Assembly (NCBI RefSeq): GCF_004792655.1
Contig: NZ_SRZC01000008.1
Span: 62,001-126,000, forward strand
DNA length: 64,000 bases
Direction of reading: 5' to 3'
Source: Palleniella muris
GTDB taxonomy: Bacteria; Bacteroidota; Bacteroidia; Bacteroidales; Bacteroidaceae
The notes under the pieces: model-generated
Database searches by the model: none
What the model was told of the DNA's origin: nothing
The model's input: the letters and a program-made list of their open reading frames with translations, nothing else
Program-made: the position numbers and the translations under genes
Part shown: in pieces, positions 19,168 through 26,125 of the stretch
How positions within the stretch are numbered: the first letter of the stretch is position 1
How the letters are laid out: each line of letters starts with the position of its first letter

Positions 19168-19755
19168 CTACTTTGAGAAACGGATACCGATAAGCATGCC
19201 GTTAAAATTCTTCATAAGTGAAGAGACGGCTGCAAGTTCTTTTGTACCAGCAGTTCCTGCAACATTCTGCAAAAAGTCCTTCAACTTTGTGGCATCACCG
19301 ACTACCACAAGCGAACCATTCTCCAACTGAGGAGTAAGGCTGCAAGGTTTTGTACGCCCCTTGAATGTCAGGTGCACATCGTTACCGGAGATAGTGTATG
19401 TACCCGTAATCTTCTTATTCTTGAAGTTCACACAGAAAGCCTTGTCACTATTGAACGTTATTGACATCTTGTCCTTGGTCATTCCCACCTTTGAGAAATA
19501 TGTCTGCAACTTATCTTCTATCTTGGTACTTGCAGCCGCCCCGCCAAGACTCGCTATGGTATTGTCGCTTTTAAGCACCACCGCCGGACGCTGATAAGTC
19601 CACGTTCCCTGTATCTGCTTGGATGTCGGAACAAGTTTTGTCGACAGAACCTCTGTCACCTTACCAAGCAACTCACTCAACTGCGCACTTGCACTCGCAT
19701 TGAAACAAAGCAGCATCACTGCCACCGCAACCATTCTGATAGTATTCTTTCCCAT
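19168..19755 (-). CDS. DUF4923-family secreted protein (lipocalin-like)
   Basis: A 195-residue exported protein of unknown function. A signal peptide (VAVAVMLLCFNASASAQ) precedes a mature domain beginning LSELLGKVTEVL. The body has IQGTWTYQRPAVVLKSDN and later FKNKKITGTYTISGNDVHLTF, a pattern of short strands resembling a small beta-barrel (lipocalin-like) fold, and I place it in DUF4923 from recall of Bacteroidales proteins. No catalytic residues are evident. It follows the HAD gene after 27 bp and is probably co-transcribed with it. Confidence 0.75.
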   Translation of the reverse strand: MGKNTIRMVAVAVMLLCFNASASAQLSELLGKVTEVLSTKLVPTSKQIQGTWTYQRPAVVLKSDNTIASLGGAAASTKIEDKLQTYFSKVGMTKDKMSITFNSDKAFCVNFKNKKITGTYTISGNDVHLTFKGRTKPCSLTPQLENGSLVVVGDATKLKDFLQNVAGTAGTKELAAVSSLMKNFNGMLIGIRFSK

Positions 19756-19782
19756 GGTTTTCTTTACTGATTTTATCGTATG

Positions 19783-20439
19783 TTACATATTGTTTTCCTT
19801 CTCAAGCAGAGCCATCAACTTCCCCGTCCAGTCCTCACCGTTGACCGGGCATAAAGTCCGGAAGCCCAAAGAGGCTGCCATTTCAACATTCTTCGCACCA
19901 TCATCCACGAAAAGAGCTTCACTCGGAGATATTCCCTCATGTTCAAGGACATGCCGGAAATACCTCTCACTCGGCTTCATGGCACCTATTTCATAACTCT
20001 TATAGCATGCATCAAAATAATCACTGACAGGCTTTCCCTCAGGACATTCGTCATCCAAGCCACGGCTGAACTCACTGCTGCATGCCCATGCCATCATGAA
20101 CGGGTTGGTGTTGGACACCATCACAAGCCTGTACCCCATATTGCGGAGCTTTCTGAGAATGTCTATGTTACGCTTCGGCAAATCGCTTTTGTAGCCCGTC
20201 CAAGCCCACTTGCATTCCTCCCAAGTGACCTCCTTGCCACACATTGCCGACATTTCTGCAACAAATCCGTCCGCCGAGAGCTTGCCGTCCTCCACGTCAC
20301 CGAACATCCCAGCCTGTGTGTAAGCGTCAAGACGCTTCTCCACATCAGGCACTCCCAATGCACCGAAACGGCGCATCGCTTCCTTTTGGTCAAGAGTGAT
20401 TATCACTCCTCCAAAGTCAAACAAAATAGTCTTTATCAT
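19783..20439 (-). CDS. HAD-superfamily hydrolase (YihX-like phosphatase)
   Basis: A 218-residue cytoplasmic phosphatase-like protein. Motif I reads TILFDFGGVIITLD with the nucleophilic Asp at residue 8, motif II is LVMVSNTN, and motif IV is FVDDGAKNVEMAASLGF. The cap domain lies between motifs I and II, as in subfamily IA. The substrate cannot be told from sequence; relatives dephosphorylate sugar phosphates. A full promoter precedes the gene, and DUF4923 follows in the same operon. Confidence 0.85.
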   Translation of the reverse strand: MIKTILFDFGGVIITLDQKEAMRRFGALGVPDVEKRLDAYTQAGMFGDVEDGKLSADGFVAEMSAMCGKEVTWEECKWAWTGYKSDLPKRNIDILRKLRNMGYRLVMVSNTNPFMMAWACSSEFSRGLDDECPEGKPVSDYFDACYKSYEIGAMKPSERYFRHVLEHEGISPSEALFVDDGAKNVEMAASLGFRTLCPVNGEDWTGKLMALLEKENNM

Positions 20440-20461
20440 TGTTCTTTATCCAATTTCGGCA

Positions 20462-20493
20462 CAAAGGTACAATATTTTCCTTAAAACAGCAAA
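20462..20493 (-). promoter_or_regulatory. Promoter of the HAD / DUF4923 operon
   Basis: TTTG (complement of 20490-20493), 20 bp, then TACCTTTG (complement of 20462-20469), 23 bp before the start codon: a complete Bacteroidota-type promoter. Confidence 0.82.
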
Positions 20494-20570
20494 ATTCGAT
20501 GGGAATTGTTTGCAAACATCACCCATATTTGTTAATATTATTTAAGAAAGAGGCATTCTGTATTCAATTA

Positions 20571-20602
20571 TTTCTCCATTCCGTTTTTTCTTCGTACCTT
20601 TG
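20571..20602 (+). promoter_or_regulatory. Promoter of tRNA-Cys
   Basis: TTTC at 20571-20574, 20 bp, then TACCTTTG at 20595-20602. It lies 42 bp before the mature tRNA. The -7 box is perfect and the -33 box has one mismatch. Confidence 0.75.
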
Positions 20603-20644
20603 CACCCGCAAATGACAAATCGCAGGCATCAAGCCACATCAAAC

Positions 20645-20716
20645 GGTGCGTTGGATGAACGGTTTAGTCTCTGGTCTGCAAAACCAGCCAAGGCGGTTCG
20701 ACTCCGCCACGCACCT
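20645..20716 (+). tRNA. tRNA-Cys (anticodon GCA)
   Basis: A 7 bp acceptor stem (GGTGCGT / ACGCACC), anticodon arm CTGGT-CTGCAAA-ACCAG with anticodon GCA, and T arm GGCGG-TTCGACT-CCGCC fold into a complete cloverleaf. The CCA end is not encoded. A promoter lies 42 bp upstream and an intrinsic terminator directly follows. Confidence 0.95.
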
Positions 20717-20718
20717 CG

Positions 20719-20753
20719 AAAGACTGTCTGATACATTCAGACAGTCTTTTTCT
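20719..20753 (+). terminator. Terminator of tRNA-Cys
   Basis: AAAGACTGTCTGA / TCAGACAGTCTTT form a perfect 13 bp stem around a 5-base loop, ending in TTTTTCT. Confidence 0.92.
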
Positions 20754-20857
20754 ATATATTATTCACTCCCAACTGCCAACCATGCCACACCGCCTCACAC
20801 TCCGCAAAAAAGTTCACCGTAAGAGTCTGGCACACAACATGTTATCTTTCACACAAC

Positions 20858-20937
20858 AAAAAGTAACACTTTGGCATACAAAAGGTAACACTTTAGGACA
20901 TGAAAGGTAACCGTTTGCCTTGCAAAGTGTTACCTTT
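20858..20937. repeat. 22-bp-period intergenic repeat array, site 2
   Basis: Three direct cores (AGTAAC at 20862, GGTAAC at 20884 and 20906) and one inverted core (GTTACC at 20929). Spacing is 22, 22 and 23 bp, identical to site 1. A decayed inverted core (GTTATC at 20841) may extend the array to the left. The last pair forms a hairpin with two mismatches. It lies between the tRNA-Cys terminator and the pectinase operon promoter; the rest of this 390 bp gap holds nothing else recognisable. Confidence 0.85.
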
Positions 20938-21032
20938 GGTTTTGTCGCTTGTAATGGCAAGAATCAGACCTGATATTTCCCTTGTCGCAAAACCAAATAT
21001 TTATGGTTCGCAAACTTTTATAACCATATTTC

Positions 21033-21063
21033 TTGGCTGATACGTTTTTTTTGTGTAACTTTG
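21033..21063 (+). promoter_or_regulatory. Promoter of the pectinase operon
   Basis: TTGG at 21033-21036, 19 bp, then TAACTTTG at 21056-21063, 46 bp before the first start codon. The -7 box is a full match and the -33 box is imperfect. No operator repeat was recognised. Confidence 0.6.
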
Positions 21064-21109
21064 CCACTAATAACTAAATCAAAACATACCACATTATTTT
21101 ATTATTACA

Positions 21110-23230
21110 ATGAAAAGAACATTTTCCTTTTTCATACTTGTTTTCTTTGTCTGTACCGGAATTTTTGCCCAAAACAACCGCAGCAGGAAGACCAATCTGC
21201 TGCGCTCGACAGATAACGCATTCTTCATGACCAATGAGGCTGAACGCATTGGAAACCAAGTCGTGGCATACCAACGTGTGACCGGCGGATGGCCGAAAAA
21301 CATCGACATGTGCCGACAACTGAGCAAAGAGGAACTTGCTGAAGTCATAAAGCAGAAAAGCCGCCGCAACGATTCCACCACCGACAACAATGCGACGACG
21401 ACACAATTCCTCTTCCTTGCCCGACTCTATAAGGCTACAGGAGGCAAAGAATGGAAAGAGGCGTGCAAAAAGGCGGTGGACTATCTCATCAGCGGACAAT
21501 ACGAAAACGGAGGCTGGCCGCAGTTCTGGCCTGAGATGCGTGACTATCAGGTGCACATAACATATAACGACAATGCCATGGTGAACACGCTTTCACTGTT
21601 CCAAGACATCATCAACGGAAAAGAGCCTTTTGACAGTGACCTGTTTGACACGGCAACAAAGGAACGGCTGCAGAAATCGTTTGATAAGGGCATCGAGTGC
21701 ATCCTCAACACTCAGATTGTTGTGAAAGGAAAGCCTACGGTATGGTGTCAGCAGCACGACCTCAATACACTGAAACCTGCTCCTGCACGCGCTTATGAGT
21801 TGCCTTCGTTCTGTTCGCAGGAGAGTTGTGAGATTGTGCGCCTGCTCATGACGCTGCCTAACCCTGACAAGCGCGTACGCAAAGCCGTCCACAGTGCTAT
21901 GGCGTGGTTCGACAAATACAAACTGACGGGCTTGCGTGTGACAAGGACTGGCGAAAAAGGCAGCACCGACAGGGACACAAAGCTCGTCAAAGACGCCGGC
22001 GGAAGCCCTTTGTGGGCACGATTCTACGACCTTGAACGCTGCGAACCTTTCGTATGCGACCGTGACGGCATACCACGCCGCAGCTTGGAAGAGATAGGCA
22101 GGGAGCGACGCGGCGGCTACAGCTGGTTCAACAGTAACCCCGCCCTACTCTATCCTCTGTACGAGCAATGGGCGGACAAATACGACAGGCGCAACAAAGG
22201 GCGCATCTCACTTTTTACAAAAGGGGCGAACGAGAACGGCACGATAGACATGTCGCGCAAGCCTTCGCCTGACAAACGGAAGTTCAACGTCATTGTAAAA
22301 CCGGGTGAAAGCATACAGCAAGCGATAGAGAAAGCTCCTTTGGACGGAGCGCAACCGTTCAAAATCCTGCTTCTCAAAGGCACTTACAACCAGAAAGTGA
22401 TTATCGACCGCCCGAACATTGTCCTTGTCGGAGAGGACAGGGACAGCACAATCATCGTCCTTGCTGAAGGGGCGAAGAGCATGCCAAAAGGCGAATTCCG
22501 TGGCAAACCGATAGGACGCGGCGTGATTTCTATCACGGAGGACGGCAACGACTGTGTTATCAGCGGACTGACGGTCTATAACAATTATGGCACAACCGTG
22601 GAGAACACCACCTCGCATCAGTTTGCCATTTATGGTCGTGGGACACGCACAATTGTGGTAAACTGCAACGTATGGGCGGACGGCAATGACGCTCTTGCGC
22701 TTTGGGCGAAAGAAGGAAAAGGCATGTACTACCATGCCGACCTTAATCTCCGTTGCCCGGGGGTAGACTTTCTTTGCCCTCGTGGCTGGTGTTATGCCAC
22801 CAGATGCAGGTTCTACGGTGACGGACGTGCCATAATATGGCATGACGGACGCGGTGATAAGACAAAGAAACTTGTCATAAAAGATTCATCATTCGACGCC
22901 AAACGACCAACTATCCTCGGACGTTGGCATCACGACTCGCAGTTCTTCCTCGTCAACTGCCACATGTCGGAGAACATTCTTGACACAAACATCACTTATG
23001 CTTACAGCGACAAAGTGCTTGACCCGTGTCCTTGGGGACAGCGCACCTATTATTTCGGATGCACTCGCGACGGCGGTGACAGTGGCTGGCTGAGGAACAA
23101 TCTGCAGGAATCGGAGGAGAAACCGGAGTTCTATGCCATAACCGCATTATGGACTTTCGACAACAAATGGAATCCGGAAAAGCGTCTGCGCGAGCTTTGG
23201 GATGTCGTGCAATATAGCATTTTGAAATAA
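21110..23230 (+). CDS. Pectate lyase (PL10) - pectinesterase (CE8) fusion
   Basis: A 706-residue secreted two-domain enzyme. The signal peptide (residues 1-20, ending FAQ) precedes a PL10 Pel-15E-type domain (about 30-345) with GGWPKNIDM, STTDNNATTTQFLFLARLY and GGYSWF. A beta-helical CE8-like domain follows (about 390-690): FKILLLKGTYNQKVIIDRPN, GEDRDSTII, GVDFLCPRG and ILGRWHHDSQFF. It should de-esterify homogalacturonan and cleave it by beta-elimination. Oddity: the canonical CE8 QDT reads GNDALALW and LGRPW reads LGRWH, so the esterase half is divergent, though the two catalytic Asp positions appear kept. First gene of a four-gene operon. Confidence 0.88.
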   Translation: MKRTFSFFILVFFVCTGIFAQNNRSRKTNLLRSTDNAFFMTNEAERIGNQVVAYQRVTGGWPKNIDMCRQLSKEELAEVIKQKSRRNDSTTDNNATTTQFLFLARLYKATGGKEWKEACKKAVDYLISGQYENGGWPQFWPEMRDYQVHITYNDNAMVNTLSLFQDIINGKEPFDSDLFDTATKERLQKSFDKGIECILNTQIVVKGKPTVWCQQHDLNTLKPAPARAYELPSFCSQESCEIVRLLMTLPNPDKRVRKAVHSAMAWFDKYKLTGLRVTRTGEKGSTDRDTKLVKDAGGSPLWARFYDLERCEPFVCDRDGIPRRSLEEIGRERRGGYSWFNSNPALLYPLYEQWADKYDRRNKGRISLFTKGANENGTIDMSRKPSPDKRKFNVIVKPGESIQQAIEKAPLDGAQPFKILLLKGTYNQKVIIDRPNIVLVGEDRDSTIIVLAEGAKSMPKGEFRGKPIGRGVISITEDGNDCVISGLTVYNNYGTTVENTTSHQFAIYGRGTRTIVVNCNVWADGNDALALWAKEGKGMYYHADLNLRCPGVDFLCPRGWCYATRCRFYGDGRAIIWHDGRGDKTKKLVIKDSSFDAKRPTILGRWHHDSQFFLVNCHMSENILDTNITYAYSDKVLDPCPWGQRTYYFGCTRDGGDSGWLRNNLQESEEKPEFYAITALWTFDNKWNPEKRLRELWDVVQYSILK

Positions 23231-23250
23231 AAATATAATCACCAACAATA

Positions 23251-24588
23251 ATGAACACACACATTTTTTCCATGAAAAACATACTGACAGCCATTTTCGG
23301 TTTGATGATTCTCACCGGCAACGCCTACGCACAGAAAAGTTCTCTGCCAAAAGTGAAGAAATGCCTCTATGACTTTGTAGTACCTGACAATGGCGATTTC
23401 AAAGCAGCAATAACAGCAGCCAACAACAGAAAAGACACTGCCAAGCGTTTCAGAATATTTGTAAGGCAGGGGAATTATGTAATCCCTGCCTCAACAACGG
23501 CTACAATAACGGGCATGGACAACAAGGAGTATCCTGACCCGCGCACAGACCTTACTGCAAGCAATGTGTCTGTCATCGGGGAAAACATGGAGACTACATC
23601 TGTCAAAAACACGTGTCCGGAAGTGACCATCGACGGAAAATGGGGACCGGCATGTCCCATTGAAGGATTACGAAAGGCATACACGCTGCATAATTGCGGT
23701 ACGGACAACTATTTCCAAGACATAAAGTTCATAAACGGAATGAAAGACCGTACCGGGCGAGGCGAGGCTTATGAAGAAAGTGGCGACCGCACTGTATGCA
23801 AGAATGTCGGGTTGTGGGGCTATCAGGACACTTACTGTTCCAACCGCGATTCGGCACGCTATTATTTCGAGGGCGGAGTGATACGCGGCCGTACTGACTA
23901 CGTATGTGGCAAGGGAGACATACTGTTTAACGGTGTGGAATTCAGGCAATGTGAGAAAGGTGGATACATCACGGCACCTTCACGTTCAGTGAAATACGGC
24001 TATTTGATGTACAACTGCTCCGTGACCGGTGAGACTCCGGATATTGACGGAACTTACACACTCGGACGACCATGGGGAAAAGGGACGCCAATCAACTTGT
24101 GGATAAACACGAAGTTCCATGTCCGCCCTTCAGCTATTGGGTGGGCAGAGATGTCAGGCGGTTGGCCTGCAAGGTTTGCAGAATATGGTTCGCACGACAA
24201 TCAAGGGGCGACAACAGACCTCAGTGAGCGCAAAACAATATGGAAGCATAAGGACGGTGATGCTCATGACAACAATCCGCGACTGTCTGCCGAAGAGGTT
24301 GCGGCTATAAAGCCTGAGACTGCATTGCTTGGAAAAGATAATTGGAGACCTATGGAGATTGCTGCCGACGCTCCAATGGCAAATAATGTGAGAATCAAGA
24401 AAGGATGGATTCTGTGGGAAAACAATGATAACACACTTTGCTGGGCTGTCTGCAAGAACGGCATAGTATGGCGTTTCACCACTACTCCGAAAGTCAAGAT
24501 TGACGACGACGGCAGCACCTATTCTGTCAGAGCTGCCAATGAGCGTGGAGGATTGGGACGTGAGGTTAAGGCTTTGAAACAGAATTGA
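23251..24588 (+). CDS. Secreted pectinesterase (CE8)
   Basis: A 445-residue exported pectin methylesterase. A signal peptide ending NAYAQ is followed by the right-handed beta-helix domain. Canonical motifs are visible: LWGYQDTYCSNRDSARYYFEG (the QD pair), GRTDYVCGKGDILFNG (equivalent of VDFIFG, second catalytic Asp) and YTLGRPWGKGTP (substrate-binding Arg). Two starts are possible (23251, or MKN at 23272); either leaves a workable signal peptide. It starts 20 bp after the PL10-CE8 gene. It would release methanol from methyl-esterified homogalacturonan, preparing it for the lyases encoded on both sides. Confidence 0.92.
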   Translation: MNTHIFSMKNILTAIFGLMILTGNAYAQKSSLPKVKKCLYDFVVPDNGDFKAAITAANNRKDTAKRFRIFVRQGNYVIPASTTATITGMDNKEYPDPRTDLTASNVSVIGENMETTSVKNTCPEVTIDGKWGPACPIEGLRKAYTLHNCGTDNYFQDIKFINGMKDRTGRGEAYEESGDRTVCKNVGLWGYQDTYCSNRDSARYYFEGGVIRGRTDYVCGKGDILFNGVEFRQCEKGGYITAPSRSVKYGYLMYNCSVTGETPDIDGTYTLGRPWGKGTPINLWINTKFHVRPSAIGWAEMSGGWPARFAEYGSHDNQGATTDLSERKTIWKHKDGDAHDNNPRLSAEEVAAIKPETALLGKDNWRPMEIAADAPMANNVRIKKGWILWENNDNTLCWAVCKNGIVWRFTTTPKVKIDDDGSTYSVRAANERGGLGREVKALKQN

Positions 24589-24608
24589 ATCCATTATCGA
24601 TAATCATC

Positions 24609-26108
24609 ATGATTAAAAGAATTATTCTTGGTGCAAGCATAGCTGTTGCTTTCGCAGGCGTAGCACAAGCACAACAGTTGCCGGCATTCCCCGGAGCGGA
24701 AGGTTTTGGGCGATATACCACAGGAGGACGCGGAGGAGTGGTTTACCATGTGACCACATTGGACGACAACGAGACAGAAGGAACACTGCGCCATGCTTTA
24801 ATGCAGGAGGGCAAAAGGACCATAGTCTTTGATGTTGCCGGCACAATATTCTTGAAAAAGCCGTTACGGGTGGTGAACAGTGACCTTACCATTGCCGGGC
24901 AGACAGCTCCCGGAGAGGGCATTTGCATTGCAGGCAACCAGTTCACACTAAAAGGCGACAACACCATTATGAGATATGTGCGCGTGAGGGTTGGCAACGA
25001 GCAAGGCGGCAGTCCTGACGGTATCGGTGGCACGGACTTTCACCGTATGATTATCGACCATTGTTCTGTAAGCTGGAGTGTGGACGAATGTTGCAGCGTC
25101 TATGGTGGCGAAGATTTCACCGTGCAGTGGTGCATTTTCTCCGAACCGCTAAGGTTTGGCGGTCATCAGAAAGGAGGAAGCCACGGCTATGGGGCTATCT
25201 TCGGTGGCGCACGCGCTTCTTATCACCATAACCTTTTGGCACATGGAGAAAGCAGAATGCCACGACTTGGACCAAGACCAGGCACACAGACGCGCGAACA
25301 TGTTGACGTGAGAAACAACGTAATCTATAATTGGGCGGGCGCAGGCTGCTACGGCTTTGAGGGTATGGCTGTCAATATGGTGAACAATTATTACAAGCCG
25401 GGACCTGCAACTCCCAAGAACAATCGTGTCGGATATAGGATTGCAGCACCGGGAATACGCACCACACGATATGTTACAGGGAAGGACGGAAGACCAAACG
25501 CTTGGAAACCAATGGAGCATGTTTGGGGACGGTTCTACATTAACGGCAATGTCATGGAGGGCAACGACGAAGTGACTCGTGACAACTGGACTCGTGGTGT
25601 GCTTGAACAGATAGACCCAAGGACAAACGATGGTTTGTTCAATGACTCAATTGCAAAGGCTATACAACTAAGTGAGCCGATAGATTACGGCACGATAACC
25701 ACACATTCCGCTAATGAGGCGTTTCACAGAGTGCTGGAAGAAGCAGGATGCTCCAATGTGCGTGATATCATTGACCGGCGCATAATCCAAGAGACACTCA
25801 CCGGAACTGCCACTTTCCATGGCAGCATGTCTGGCGACAGCCGTTCTTTCCCGGGATTCATTGACTCACAAAACGATGTGATTCCTGCCGGAGAGACTTC
25901 GCCATGGCCGGAACTAAAGGCTACAAAAAAGCAGATAGCAGACCTTAAGGACACCGACGGTGACGGCATTCCTGACAAATGGGAAAAAGCCCATGGACTT
26001 AATGCCAAGGACAAAACTGACGGCAACCTCTGCACATTGAGCAAAGAAGGTTATACGAATCTTGAGGTGTATCTTAATTCTCTTGTGGAAATTAAAGTTC
26101 CAAAATAA
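24609..26108 (+). CDS. Secreted pectate lyase (PL1)
   Basis: A 499-residue exported polysaccharide lyase. The signal peptide (IIL...AGVAQAQ) is followed by LPAFPGAEGFGRYTTGGRGG, the classic opening of PL1 pectate lyases. GTLRHAL, IVFDVAGTIFL, DHCSVSWSVDE, the RASYHHNLLAHGESRMPRLG region with the catalytic Arg, and DVRNNVIYNW follow. A C-terminal DTDGDGIPDKWEKAHGL segment is a calcium-binding/dockerin-like or thrombospondin-type-3-like tail seen in many Bacteroidota secreted enzymes. The ATG at 24609 was chosen; a TTG at 24585 overlaps the previous gene and would put extra residues before the signal peptide. Confidence 0.93.
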   Translation: MIKRIILGASIAVAFAGVAQAQQLPAFPGAEGFGRYTTGGRGGVVYHVTTLDDNETEGTLRHALMQEGKRTIVFDVAGTIFLKKPLRVVNSDLTIAGQTAPGEGICIAGNQFTLKGDNTIMRYVRVRVGNEQGGSPDGIGGTDFHRMIIDHCSVSWSVDECCSVYGGEDFTVQWCIFSEPLRFGGHQKGGSHGYGAIFGGARASYHHNLLAHGESRMPRLGPRPGTQTREHVDVRNNVIYNWAGAGCYGFEGMAVNMVNNYYKPGPATPKNNRVGYRIAAPGIRTTRYVTGKDGRPNAWKPMEHVWGRFYINGNVMEGNDEVTRDNWTRGVLEQIDPRTNDGLFNDSIAKAIQLSEPIDYGTITTHSANEAFHRVLEEAGCSNVRDIIDRRIIQETLTGTATFHGSMSGDSRSFPGFIDSQNDVIPAGETSPWPELKATKKQIADLKDTDGDGIPDKWEKAHGLNAKDKTDGNLCTLSKEGYTNLEVYLNSLVEIKVPK

Positions 26109-26125
26109 ATTCAAAAAGACAATTT

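Noticed and set aside
24585..24608. Upstream TTG start for the PL1 lyase
   Set aside because: It overlaps the preceding gene and would put polar residues before the signal peptide; the ATG at 24609 is better.
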